Assembly: GCA_022616415.1 (NCBI GenBank)
Contig: JAKEEU010000008.1
Coordinates: forward strand, 1-64,000
Length of the DNA stretch: 64,000 bases
Source of the DNA: Candidatus Zhuqueibacterota bacterium
GTDB lineage: Bacteria; Zhuqueibacterota; Zhuqueibacteria; Zhuqueibacterales; Zhuqueibacteraceae
Reading direction: 5' to 3'
The position numbers and the translations under genes were made by a program. Of the stretch, positions 51,822 to 59,514 are shown piece by piece; position 1 is the first letter of the stretch; every line of letters begins with the position of its first letter. The notes under the pieces were generated by a model. It had not been told where the DNA came from. It searched no databases and saw only the letters and a program-made list of their open reading frames with translations.

Positions 51822-51876
51822 AACGTTGCGAAAGAAACTCCGAACGTGCGCTTAACGCAAAGTTTTAGGCGTGAGG
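51822..51876 (-). pseudogene. Remnant of an AraC-type HTH gene
   Basis: On the minus strand it reads LCVKRTFGVSFATLR, clearly related to WVKRAFGVTFAKLRK in the intact gene at 52467-52832. No start, no upstream HTH part: only the last helix region survives, running on to a stop at about 51777. Indicates that this locus was duplicated and decayed. Confidence 0.7.
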
Positions 51877-51923
51877 AGCTAACGGAAACTTCAACCGAGA
51901 GGCGAGGGCGCCCAAACCTTCGT

Positions 51924-51968
51924 AACGAGAAGGCCGCGGGGATAGCATGCCCCCGCTACCTTCTCGTT
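51924..51968 (-). terminator. Strong hairpin after the small secreted-protein gene
   Basis: AACGAGAAGG pairs with CCTTCTCGTT and an inner GCGGGG pairs with CCCCGC. It starts 12 bases beyond the minus-strand stop codon at 51980. No T-run. Confidence 0.55.
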
Positions 51969-51979
51969 GAATTAGCCGC

Positions 51980-52303
51980 TTACTTCAGTTCACTGACATG
52001 CCCAGGAATCGTTGACTCGTGTGCTGCTGCCGAAGATTGGAGGAGCAGCGCGCTACCGAGCGTATCGGGAGAGCACGTACAGGGATCGTTGACCTGTGCT
52101 CCTGCCGGAGCCAAGCAATCGCCATGCGCCAAGTGCCCAGGTACAAGATCTGGTGATACCCCAATGATATGGGCGTTTTCAGGATTGCCAGGCGGAATAT
52201 GGCAAACGTTCACCTGTTCATCTCCTGCCATCACCAACTGAAGGATCGCGAGAAGACCAACGAGGAAAGCCGCCACGAGTGTTGGGTAAATCAGTCGTTT
52301 CAT
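51980..52303 (-). CDS. Small exported protein with CHIPPGN domain
   Basis: 107 residues. Signal peptide (about 1-27) and a mature part beginning EQVNVCHIPPGNPENAHIIG and continuing VPGHLAHGDC, a compact Cys/His-containing segment seen in many secreted proteins of FCB and other bacteria, usually as a repeat or at the C-terminus of larger proteins. Function unknown; the Cys/His pattern may bind metal or form disulfides. A very strong AAGGAGG ribosome site lies before the ATG. Shares an upstream control element with the AraC-type gene. Confidence 0.8.
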   Translation of the reverse strand: MKRLIYPTLVAAFLVGLLAILQLVMAGDEQVNVCHIPPGNPENAHIIGVSPDLVPGHLAHGDCLAPAGAQVNDPCTCSPDTLGSALLLQSSAAAHESTIPGHVSELK

Positions 52304-52364
52304 GATATCCTCCTTGAATTAAGGTTAAAAAATATGGAATTGCCAACACGATCTCGCTTAACCC

Positions 52365-52419
52365 AGTAATAGCCTGAGCCCGAAAAATATTGACAACTTT
52401 TTTAAAATTTTTTTGCAGG
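52365..52419 (-). promoter_or_regulatory. A-tract promoter element, copy 1
   Basis: Minus strand: AAAAAAATTTTAAAAAAG, then TTGTCAATATTT, CGGGCTC and GCTATTACT. Copy 2 at 52887-52944 keeps TGTCAATATTT, CGGCTC and GCTATTACT in order. The A/T tracts look like an UP element and TTGTCA may be a -35. Confidence 0.6.
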
Positions 52420-52439
52420 TGAGATGAGGCGATAGCTTA

Positions 52440-52507
52440 GCGAAGTCCGACTTACACAACGGGATTTTACAATTTCGACACATCACCCCGTGCAAGTCGG
52501 ACTTCGC
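52440..52507. repeat. GAAGTCCGACTT palindromic element, copy 2
   Basis: GCGAAGTCCGACTT and AAGTCGGACTTCGC arms around a core with GGGATTTTACAATTTCGA. The right part forms the 3' end of the AraC-type gene, whose stop codon lies inside the element. Confidence 0.7.
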
Positions 52508-52832
52508 CCTTTGTTTTTTTGCGCAACTTTGCAAAAGTAACCCCGAACGCCCGCTTAACCCAACGATAAAACGCCACCCCATCGGCAAAGCCAAGCTCCA
52601 CGCCGATTTCATAGCCAAAGACGGATTTCTTGGTTAGCCGTGAGACGACGTGCGCTTTCCGTCTCTCATCAACAAATTGTTTGAAAGTCATTCCCTCTCG
52701 ATTTTTAAAGGCTCTTTCGAAATTGCCGGCGTCAATGCGATAAAGCTCGGCGACTTCTTTTAAAGTCTTGCCTTCCCGCCAATTTGCTTTGACGTACTTT
52801 ATGGCTCGCTCGATGGCCGATGGTTTGGGCAT
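52467..52832 (-). CDS. Stand-alone AraC-type HTH regulator
   Basis: 121 residues with only the double helix-turn-helix DNA-binding domain of AraC/XylS proteins: IERAIKYVKANWREGKTLKEVAELYRID-like first HTH (about 6-40) and a second HTH around GYEIGVELGFADGVAFYRWVKRAFGVTF, the family signature. No ligand-binding domain. The last about 15 residues are encoded by the palindromic element. It probably controls the small secreted-protein gene and itself, since both have the same upstream element. Confidence 0.82.
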   Translation of the reverse strand: MPKPSAIERAIKYVKANWREGKTLKEVAELYRIDAGNFERAFKNREGMTFKQFVDERRKAHVVSRLTKKSVFGYEIGVELGFADGVAFYRWVKRAFGVTFAKLRKKTKGEVRLARGDVSKL

Positions 52833-52886
52833 GCCGCGTCTCTTCGCAAAAGTGATGCACCTGCGCTCTCAACCGTTTTCTATGAG

Positions 52887-52944
52887 AGTAATAGCGCGAG
52901 CCGGCGAAATATTGACAGGTTTTTTGGATTTTTTTATAAGCGGG
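52887..52944 (-). promoter_or_regulatory. A-tract promoter element, copy 2
   Basis: Minus strand TATAAAAAAATCCAAAAAAC, CTGTCAATATTT, GCCGGCTCG and GCTATTACT upstream of the AraC-type gene; homologous to 52365-52419. Confidence 0.6.
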
Positions 52945-53003
52945 AGAGAAGGAGCAAATAATCTTCAGGAGGGAAAAGGCAAAAAACTGGAGTAGAATAA
53001 ATC

Positions 53004-53032
53004 TTGATAATTTGAAAGCGATTCATTATATT
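53004..53032 (+). promoter_or_regulatory. Promoter of the DUF2281-PIN operon
   Basis: TTGATA 53004-53009, 17-base spacer, TATATT 53027-53032. ATG at 53081. An imperfect CAATTGTT/ATCAATTC-type dyad follows the -10. Confidence 0.65.
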
Positions 53033-53080
53033 GAATTGTTATCAATTCATTTTGACAATGAACCTAATCGAAAAGCTAAC

Positions 53081-53302
53081 ATGAGCACATTGCAGATTGA
53101 ACAAAAGATCAGGCAATTGCCCGGCTATTTGCTTCCTGAAATCATGGATTATGTTGATTTCTTGCTGAATAAGCACGTCCAGCCGAAGCAGCAAACCAAA
53201 GTCAGAGCCTTCACTTTTGATTGGGAAGGCGGCCTCTCCAATCTTTCCGATAAATTCACCTCGGTCGAATTGCAACACAAGGTACTGGAGTGGCGCTCAT
53301 GA
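53081..53302 (+). CDS. DUF2281-type antitoxin
   Basis: 73 residues: IEQKIRQLPGYLLPEIMDYVDFLLNK is the DUF2281/VapB-like N-terminal helix pair, followed by a linker and a C-terminal FDWEGGLSNLSDKFTSVELQ tail that typically wraps the toxin. The stop overlaps the next ATG (ATGA at 53299), so it is coupled to the PIN toxin. Confidence 0.85.
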   Translation: MSTLQIEQKIRQLPGYLLPEIMDYVDFLLNKHVQPKQQTKVRAFTFDWEGGLSNLSDKFTSVELQHKVLEWRS

Positions 53303-53676
53303 TCCTTGCCGATACGAATATTTTTCTGGAAATTCTGCTCAAGCAGAAGAAGAGCGATATCTGCAAAGCGTTCCTTGACAATAACTCTTCTTCTCTTTTT
53401 ATCTCCGATTTCTCTTTTCATTCCATCGGATTGATTTTGCTCAAAAGCAATGCCATAGATGTTTTTCGGAAGTTTCTCAACGACACGCTTCCTGCCATTC
53501 GAATCTTGACCCTTCCTACCAATGCTTACGAATCCCTTATTGAGGCCGCCCAAAAGTTTGCTTTGGATTTCGATGACGCTTATCAACACGTCATTGCCAA
53601 AAATTTCAACCTAAAAATCGCGACGATGGATCAGGATTTCAAGCGAGTTGATGACATCGACGTCATCTTTCTTTAG
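53299..53676 (+). CDS. PIN-domain toxin (VapC-like ribonuclease)
   Basis: 125 residues. Asp5 in ILADTNIFLE, a mid Glu/Asp region ESLIEAAQKFALDFDDAYQHVIAK and the late ATMDQDF give the acidic Mg2+ centre of PIN ribonucleases. Would cleave RNA (tRNA, rRNA or mRNA) when freed from the DUF2281 antitoxin. Confidence 0.87.
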   Translation: MILADTNIFLEILLKQKKSDICKAFLDNNSSSLFISDFSFHSIGLILLKSNAIDVFRKFLNDTLPAIRILTLPTNAYESLIEAAQKFALDFDDAYQHVIAKNFNLKIATMDQDFKRVDDIDVIFL

Positions 53677-53683
53677 AAAGGCA

Positions 53684-53959
53684 ATGGCAAAGAGAAAATC
53701 TAAACAAGATCAAGCGGCACAGCGCCAAATGGACAAATGGGCTGATCTGATGAAGCGTATCATCAAAAATCCCGAGATTGCGGATCGCATTCCCAATGAC
53801 GCCAATTTGCTTTTTACAGATGGCGATGTCATCTTTATCAATGGGGAGCCCCGACGCTACAGCGAGTTGGTACGTGTCGATGGGAAAATGAAAACCACGA
53901 AGAGCAAACGGCAAAGAGTTAATGCAACAAAGAGGAGCAAAGATACTTTTGCAAGATGA
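53684..53959 (+). CDS. Third small gene of the PIN operon
   Basis: 91 residues: basic N-terminus, then MDKWADLMKRIIKNPEIADRIPNDANLLFTDGDVIFING and a Lys/Arg-rich tail. The central part recalls DUF5647-like short proteins that accompany nuclease-toxin modules, but I am not certain. Starts 7 bases after the PIN stop with GAAAGG as ribosome site. Confidence 0.6.
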   Translation: MAKRKSKQDQAAQRQMDKWADLMKRIIKNPEIADRIPNDANLLFTDGDVIFINGEPRRYSELVRVDGKMKTTKSKRQRVNATKRSKDTFAR

Positions 53960-54011
53960 TTGTGGCAGATGATTTAAAAGCTTTTAAATTATCTTGCCAT
54001 AATTATTTTGC
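53951..54011. repeat. GCAAGATGATT iterated-word palindrome
   Basis: GCAAGATGATTGTGGCAGATGATTTAAAA-type arm (two copies of GCA(A)GATGATT) pairs with TTTTAAATTATCTTGCC and ATAATTATTTTGC. The centre is the perfect ATTTAAAAGCTTTTAAAT at 53972-53989. Overlaps the end of the small gene and separates convergent genes. Confidence 0.65.
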
Positions 54012-54027
54012 GCATTCACCGCTTGTT

Positions 54028-54046
54028 CCCAGACGAGCCGTCTGGG
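54028..54046. terminator. CCCAGAC hairpin touching the CHAT gene stop codon
   Basis: CCCAGACGAGCCGTCTGGG ends at the base before the minus-strand stop (complement of 54047-54049). Same stem family as 13954 and 31996. Confidence 0.6.
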
Positions 54047-57000
54047 CTACTTCCCAATCAACACAAAGCTCGCCCACGACTGTGGCGCGGCGGTGGCGGG
54101 ATCAGTAATCATCTTCAGCTTGGCTTCTCGCAGCGCCGCCGAGTAACTCTTGCCTGCGGCAATCTGCCGATACATTTCAACCATCAACAGGCTGGTGTGC
54201 TGGTCATAAACCTTCCACAACGACGCCACAATGTTGCGCGCGCCGGAATAGAGAAAGCCGCGCGTCAGTGCCATCAAGCCTTCGCCTTTCACGATTTGGC
54301 CCGCGCCGGTTTGGCAAGCACTCAAAACGAGTAGATCGGCGCTCAAATCCAAATTGTAAGTTTCGCCGGAAAAAAGAATGCCGTCCTCTATTGTGCCGGC
54401 ATCCTGCGGCTGCGAAAAGGCAAGATTGGACAGTTTGGGATTCTCGTTGTTGATGAAGCCGTGCGTCGCCACGTGGACGTATTTGCTGCCTTTGGTTTGC
54501 TTTTTGAAATTCTCTTCCGACGCTTCTTGATAGAGATAATTGCGGCCGCGATTGAAAAACACGGCGAGAATTTCGCGAAGCTCTTGCTCGCTGTGTTTCA
54601 ATTCTTCCAGGGTTTTGCCATCGCGGGTAACCAAATAGCGGTGGGCATCCGGACGCGCTGCTGTAAACTCAGGCAGCTTGAGCTGGAATAACATGCCATT
54701 CTTGGCCGTCTCGCTGAACACTGGCGCAAAGCCGGCAAACAGATTGGCATAGCTTACGCGCGCGGGTTCCCTCAGGCTTTTCAGGAAAAGCGTGGCGGAA
54801 TAGTGATAGGAAATTTCGCGCTGCTTGATCAAATAAGGCAGGGTGCGATAATCGGCAGCGCTTTGCGGCAGCACCGTCTCAGTGAGCAGCGCCTCAAAAG
54901 GAATTTGGTGCAATTCACCGTCAGGAATGATCACCCATTTTGTTTTATTGTCAATTCGTGAAGCAAGAGGTTGGACGAGTATTTGGTATAAATCCGCGGC
55001 GCTTTGAAGATAGGCATTTTTTGCAGCAACATTTTTAAACGAGGTTATCAGAGAGGCCGCTCGCGCCTCGAAGGATGAATCTTTTTCAATGGCAACCATG
55101 TCAAAGCCGTCGCGGGTCACGGCGAAGGCGAAAATCGTGTATTCACCTGAAAAATATTCCACCATCGCCGTTTGGCCGTCCAGTGACTCTTGCAGTTCGG
55201 CAATGGCGGCGGTTGAGGTTTTATATTTAAGCGCGTAATATTGCGGATAGGATTTTTCCAATTGTTCGTTTAGTTTCTCCTGCGCTCTTTTGAGCGCAAA
55301 ATAGCGATCCTGATATTGGCGCTGCCTGGCTTTATCCGGCTTGCCGGCTTTTTGTTTTTCCATCTCGGTTTCATAAAAGCCGAGATTGATTTTCAAATCC
55401 TTTTCTTTTTCCAGCAAATCAACCGGAATGCCGGCGAAGCGTTTGGCTTGCGATTCCTGCAGCAGTTGCGATAGCACCGCCGCTTTGCTCTTCTCCGCAA
55501 AGGCAAAAGCCTGCTTTTGATATTTTATCTCTTTGGCAAGGTTATAACTCAACACTGCGACGCGAATGGCGTTTTCATAAATTGCCGATGCCCTTTCTCC
55601 CAAAAACAATTTAGAGCCTTCGGCGCGATGGTCGCGGCGCATCTTGTCAATTAAATCTGCAGCAAGCTGATAGGTGGACAATGACATCTGAAGCGCTTTA
55701 CGATCATGCGACTTTAGTGAAAACCATCGTTCCAAATTCAGCGCTTTCTGCGCCAGCGCCGGAAGCAAATCAACCTCCGAGCTGATGTTTTGCAAGGGCG
55801 GGTTGGCGTAGATATTCATATCAGTAAAAGCCGGCGTCACAGACATGATTGCCATATGCGCAGCTGCCACGGCCTGCTCAAAGTTTTTTTGCTCGAAATA
55901 GGCCTCAGCCATTTTCCGATAAACTTGCGACATTATCGGATGAGGTTCGCCCAATGCCTGGCGCCGTATCGACAAGGCCTCCGCCAAATGCGCGAGCGCT
56001 TTCGCATAATCTCCTTTTAACAGATAAAGCTCACCGGTATTATAGTAGTTTCTTGCTACTTCCAAATGGTTCTCGCCGTAGGTTTTTAAAAGAATGGTCA
56101 AAGCGCGCTGGTAATTCGCCATGGCCGGCTCGTATTCGCCCTGATGCTGCAATGCCAACCCCATATTGCCGCAAATAGCTGCGACCGGCAGGGAGTTTTC
56201 GCCGAATACTTTCTCGGCATTTTCCAGCGCCTTTTGGTAATTCTCCAACGCCAGCTCTAGATCATTTTGCTCGAGATAAACATTGCCAAGGTTCACATAA
56301 GCGCTTCCAATCTCCGCATGACTGGCCGGCAGCAATTTGAGCTTGAGAGCGGCGGTTTTCTTTGCAAACTCGAGCGCCATATCGAAGTCGCCTTGCAAGC
56401 GGTACAAATCCCCAATATTGTTGTATGTTCGCGCGATGTCGATGGTGTTTTCACCCTGCAATTTGTATTTTAGCGCCAAAGATTTATTGAAATAAACCAG
56501 CGCGTTTTCATAATCATACTTTTCTTTATATACTACGCCGATATTGTTGTAGCTTTTAGCAACCTCGAGATGATTTTCGCCTAATAGGCGAATTCTTGCA
56601 GTTAATGCACGATTGAAATGCACCAACGCCTTTTCCAGCTCAGATTCTGTGACATAAACATTACCCAAATTATGAAAGCTTTGCGCGACTTCGAGGTGAT
56701 TTTCACCAAGCTGCTTAATTCCCGTTGCAATAGCTTTGTTTAGATAAAACTTCGCCCTTTCCAACTCGTTTTTTCGGCGAAACATCTCGCCGATATTGTT
56801 ATAACTTTTAATATACCTTTCCCAAAGGGTTGGTGTCTTAAGCTGCGTCGCCAGCTTCTCATAAATCAAGCCGGCGTTTTCATAATGAAAAATGGCGCTA
56901 TCGAATTTGCTCTCTTTTGCCCACTTTTCCGCCTTGGCAAAATATTGATTGGCAAAGGTTGTATCCTCACCGGCAGGAGAAGCGCCGGTCTGGGCCATGA

Positions 57001-57058
57001 CAGAGGTTGTCAGCATGAGCAAAGGAATGAAATTCATTCTGAGGTGAAAATGAAACAT
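54047..57058 (-). CDS. Exported TPR-CHAT caspase-like protease
   Basis: 1003 residues. Signal peptide (about 1-22, SVMAQ). Residues about 30-420 form roughly ten tetratricopeptide repeats with the kinesin-light-chain-like pattern GENHLEVAKSYNNIGVVY. A helical linker (about 430-620) leads to a CHAT domain from about 640. The caspase-like dyad is present: His866 in VHVATHGF and Cys915 in LSACQTGAG, followed by GLMALTRGFLYSGA. So it should be an active cysteine protease triggered through its TPR array. Ten bases separate its start from the anti-sigma stop; it is the third gene of the sigma operon. Confidence 0.9.
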   Translation of the reverse strand: MFHFHLRMNFIPLLMLTTSVMAQTGASPAGEDTTFANQYFAKAEKWAKESKFDSAIFHYENAGLIYEKLATQLKTPTLWERYIKSYNNIGEMFRRKNELERAKFYLNKAIATGIKQLGENHLEVAQSFHNLGNVYVTESELEKALVHFNRALTARIRLLGENHLEVAKSYNNIGVVYKEKYDYENALVYFNKSLALKYKLQGENTIDIARTYNNIGDLYRLQGDFDMALEFAKKTAALKLKLLPASHAEIGSAYVNLGNVYLEQNDLELALENYQKALENAEKVFGENSLPVAAICGNMGLALQHQGEYEPAMANYQRALTILLKTYGENHLEVARNYYNTGELYLLKGDYAKALAHLAEALSIRRQALGEPHPIMSQVYRKMAEAYFEQKNFEQAVAAAHMAIMSVTPAFTDMNIYANPPLQNISSEVDLLPALAQKALNLERWFSLKSHDRKALQMSLSTYQLAADLIDKMRRDHRAEGSKLFLGERASAIYENAIRVAVLSYNLAKEIKYQKQAFAFAEKSKAAVLSQLLQESQAKRFAGIPVDLLEKEKDLKINLGFYETEMEKQKAGKPDKARQRQYQDRYFALKRAQEKLNEQLEKSYPQYYALKYKTSTAAIAELQESLDGQTAMVEYFSGEYTIFAFAVTRDGFDMVAIEKDSSFEARAASLITSFKNVAAKNAYLQSAADLYQILVQPLASRIDNKTKWVIIPDGELHQIPFEALLTETVLPQSAADYRTLPYLIKQREISYHYSATLFLKSLREPARVSYANLFAGFAPVFSETAKNGMLFQLKLPEFTAARPDAHRYLVTRDGKTLEELKHSEQELREILAVFFNRGRNYLYQEASEENFKKQTKGSKYVHVATHGFINNENPKLSNLAFSQPQDAGTIEDGILFSGETYNLDLSADLLVLSACQTGAGQIVKGEGLMALTRGFLYSGARNIVASLWKVYDQHTSLLMVEMYRQIAAGKSYSAALREAKLKMITDPATAAPQSWASFVLIGK

Positions 57059-57067
57059 AAAGCCTCC

Positions 57068-57760
57068 TTACTTTTCGGGTTTATTGACATAGAATTTTCC
57101 CACATACAACGTTTCTCCCTGATTATCGAGCGTCCAATAATAGAGCCCCGGCGCTAAATTTTCTTTAAAATTATATTGCCCGCTCTCGACGTTTGCGGCA
57201 TGGACAAGATTCTCTCGATTATCCAAAATCTTGAGCTCCAGCGGGCCATTGAATTTTCCTCCATCCTTCTCGATCTCCCAGCGAAAAGCGATATTACCGG
57301 AAAAGTTGTCGCCGATTTGAGGTGCGATGACGGAAAGGGACAAATCGGCAGAGCGCAAGGTTTGGCCTAATTTACTCTCCAGATGCGGAAGTTCAACAAA
57401 ATTGGCGGCGTAAATATCCAGCGACTCTTGGCGGCGCAAAAGTTGAATGATGAAAAATCCAATGAGCACGGCCGCCGCGCCGGCATATATCCAAATGCTG
57501 TGTTTGAACCGAAAAAATTCGGCAATGGACTTAATCAAGCCAATTTGAGATTGCGATGACCGTTGGCGAGCGTGATCTTCGACAACGGTCACGCGTTCCT
57601 CTTTGATGAGCTTGACCATCTGCTCCCGCAGGCGCAGCTCTTCAAAACACTCGGGACAGCCGAACAGGTGAATCTCAAAGGCGTCGGCGTCTTCCGGAGA
57701 CAGTTTCGCCAGCAGAAAATCGTCGAGGCGCTGGTCGCGATCTGTGATTTCACACTTCAT
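57068..57760 (-). CDS. Membrane anti-sigma factor (zinc-finger type) with outer domain
   Basis: 230 residues. The N-terminal 45 residues have the zf-HC2/ZAS signature HLFGCPEC (His-x3-Cys-x2-Cys), the sigma-binding domain of ECF anti-sigma factors. One membrane helix (about 91-108, IWIYAGAAAVLIGFFIIQLL) is followed by a periplasmic beta-sandwich with FRWEIEKDGG and LYYWTLDNQGE. Lies between the sigma gene (17 bases) and the CHAT gene (9 bases). It probably holds the sigma factor at the membrane until cleaved or altered. Confidence 0.85.
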   Translation of the reverse strand: MKCEITDRDQRLDDFLLAKLSPEDADAFEIHLFGCPECFEELRLREQMVKLIKEERVTVVEDHARQRSSQSQIGLIKSIAEFFRFKHSIWIYAGAAAVLIGFFIIQLLRRQESLDIYAANFVELPHLESKLGQTLRSADLSLSVIAPQIGDNFSGNIAFRWEIEKDGGKFNGPLELKILDNRENLVHAANVESGQYNFKENLAPGLYYWTLDNQGETLYVGKFYVNKPEK

Positions 57761-57777
57761 GGTCTCTTCCCTATCTA

Positions 57778-58377
57778 TTAAAATAATAGAAAAATCAAGG
57801 CTGATATTGACGCTCCTTTTGCTTTTTTTTGATAGGCTTGGCGCAGCAGCTTCAACGCGTAATGAATTCTTTCGCTTACGCGGCGCGGCGGAATGCCGAG
57901 TTGGGCGCTGATTTCCGGCACGGAAAGCTCTTTAAAATAGCGGAGCTCCAAAGCTTCTTTGTATTTGAATTCCAGAGCTTGCAGGCAGGTTTTCAAAAGC
58001 TTTTCCAATTCTTCGTTTTCCAACCAAAATTCTTCGCTTGCGGCAGCAATTTCTTCGGAAGGAGGGTCGCCGTCGAAAATTTTGTTTTCGCGTTTTTCCT
58101 TTTTGAACCAGTCGCGGATTTTATTGTTGACCACGCCCCAAATGTAGGCCTCGAGGGTTTCCCACTTTTCCGGTTGGAAGCTTTGTTTGCGCAATCCTTC
58201 CAGAATAGCCACATAAATTTCGCCGGCAAGATCTTTTATATTTTCTGAATCCGTTTTGACGTGCCGGCAGATTTTCCAGAGAATGGGGTCTTTGAAGCGG
58301 CAAAAAAGCTCTTGATCGGCGGTGGCGTCGCCGGCTTGAATGCGTTGCACCAGGCGAAGCTGATATTCGTCCTTCAT
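57778..58377 (-). CDS. ECF-type RNA polymerase sigma factor
   Basis: 199 residues. Region 2 is around LFCRFKDPILWKICRH...DLAGEIYVAILEGLRK and AYIWGVVNNKIRDWFKKEKR; region 4 is ALEFKYKEALELRYFKELSVPEISAQLGIPPRRVSERIHYALKLL with an HTH. The gap between regions is acidic and about 35 residues long. First gene of the sigma, anti-sigma, TPR-CHAT operon; a likely promoter is at 58483-58456. Confidence 0.92.
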   Translation of the reverse strand: MKDEYQLRLVQRIQAGDATADQELFCRFKDPILWKICRHVKTDSENIKDLAGEIYVAILEGLRKQSFQPEKWETLEAYIWGVVNNKIRDWFKKEKRENKIFDGDPPSEEIAAASEEFWLENEELEKLLKTCLQALEFKYKEALELRYFKELSVPEISAQLGIPPRRVSERIHYALKLLRQAYQKKAKGASISALIFLLF

Positions 58378-58785
58378 GCACAGGTTTCCTTTTCAAAGGC
58401 ACGGCAAAACTCACACGATGAATCATCAAGGCCCGAGGGGCGCGCGATCCTGATACAAAGATAACAAACCGGCGCTGAAATGCAAGCGCAAAAAATGATC
58501 GAAGGTAATGCTTCTGTCATAGGTTGAGAATCTTTTTTAAATCCAGCACTGTGCTTGACAACAAAAAAGATGTTTCCAACATGACATGGGTGGTAGTCCA
58601 CCAATAACTTGTACTACGATTAAGACGGGGTTATGGCATCGCATTGTTAGAAAAAACTCCGCCCCGTTTCAGAAGCGCGAAAACGAGGCGGAGTCGAAGG
58701 GGTCTGGTGGACGACATTTGGGAAAAATGGTCAAATTCGCCAAATGACCGCAGCCCACCAGATGTGGGAGCGAGAGCCTATTTTA
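58378..58785. other. Regulatory and repeat stretch upstream of the sigma operon
   Basis: 408 bases. The sigma promoter lies in the first 110 bases. Hairpins at 58656-58695 (ACTCCGCCCCGTTTC with its near complement) and 58702-58764 (GTCTGGTGG...CCACCAGAT enclosing CATTTGG/CCAAATG) fill the rest. No gene seen. Confidence 0.55.
58456..58483 (-). promoter_or_regulatory. Candidate promoter of the sigma/anti-sigma/CHAT operon
   Basis: Minus strand TTGCAT (58483-58478), 16-base spacer, TATCTT (58461-58456). Resembles the housekeeping promoters in the window; I saw no obvious ECF-type AAC motif. Confidence 0.45.
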
Positions 58786-59406
58786 TCAACGGCAACGATT
58801 TTTGCTGAGTTGCTCACGACATTTGCTCGTGCAAAAACTTTTGTGCACGGAAGATGGTTGAAAGCAATTTTTGACCATCGCCACGAAAATTCGGCGTGGC
58901 GTGCAGCTCAAAAAAGAATATTTTGCTGTTAATGAGCACGAATGGACGCGAATATTTTTATTCGCGTTGATTGGAATGCTCAAGCGCGGCGTTAGCGGTT
59001 CCCAAGACGACGCGGGCATCACTTTCCAAGTGTCGTCGGTTTGTAGTTGCAGCGTTTCGCCATTGGTTAAAACGATGTCTGCTTGACAAATGAAGCCGCC
59101 GCGACGGAGCATGTATGAAAATGTCCATTCGCCGTAATGATGCACCAACGCAGCGATGGCATTTTTTCCGGAGCGCAGATATTTAGTGATGTCCCACTCG
59201 TCATAACTTTGCCAGCGTCGATCACACCGCACCGGGCCACGATTGACGAACGTGCCGTTCACAAAAAATTGATAACGGCTGTCGGCGGAAACGAGCACAT
59301 GGGCGGATCGCGCTTTTGCCGGCAACACAAAAGTCTTGCGGAGATAGAGATAAAAATTGCGCGGCTGTGCTTCGATTGTTTCCTTAGAGGGCGTTTGGAA
59401 AGTCAC
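58786..59406 (-). pseudogene. Fragment of an alpha-L-rhamnosidase-like N-terminal domain
   Basis: About residues 18-145 of the open frame (YLRKTFVLPAKARSAHVLV...FFVNGTFVNRGP...WDITKYLRSGKNAIAALVHHYG...DDTWKVMPASSWEP) match the N-terminal beta-sandwich of GH78 rhamnosidases and relatives. After that the sequence turns into unrelated codons at repeat-like DNA around 58929-58976 (CGCGAATATTTTTATTCGCG), and the GTG start lies in the palindrome at 59388-59495. The catalytic domain is absent. A gene broken at both ends. Confidence 0.75.
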
Positions 59407-59495
59407 TGACGGTCACTCTTTACGCACAAATTGTGTCACAATTCAACTGCTTTAAGTGACCGGTCAGTCGCATTTTTGTGCTTTTCAAACACCCT
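59388..59495. repeat. Inverted repeat between purC and the rhamnosidase fragment
   Basis: AGGGCGTTTGGAAAG and TTTTCAAACACCCT form the outer arms; inner TCACTGACGGTCACT faces AGTGACCGGTCAGT. It begins about 20 bases past the purC stop and overlaps the 5' end of the broken gene. Confidence 0.6.
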
Positions 59496-59514
59496 GTTAG
59501 ATACGATCAGCCCC

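Larger units (their letters stand above)
51120..51979. other. 860-base intergenic region with repeats and a gene fragment
   Basis: Holds the GAAGTCCGACTT palindrome (51230-51294), a GATCCCTGC/GCAGGGATC hairpin (51322-51356), a fragment of an AraC-type HTH gene (51822-51876) and a strong hairpin near the next stop (51924-51968). Between 51400 and 51790 a minus-strand open frame of 125 codons exists, but its composition (many Cys, His and Gln, no domain) does not convince me that it is a gene. Confidence 0.5.
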
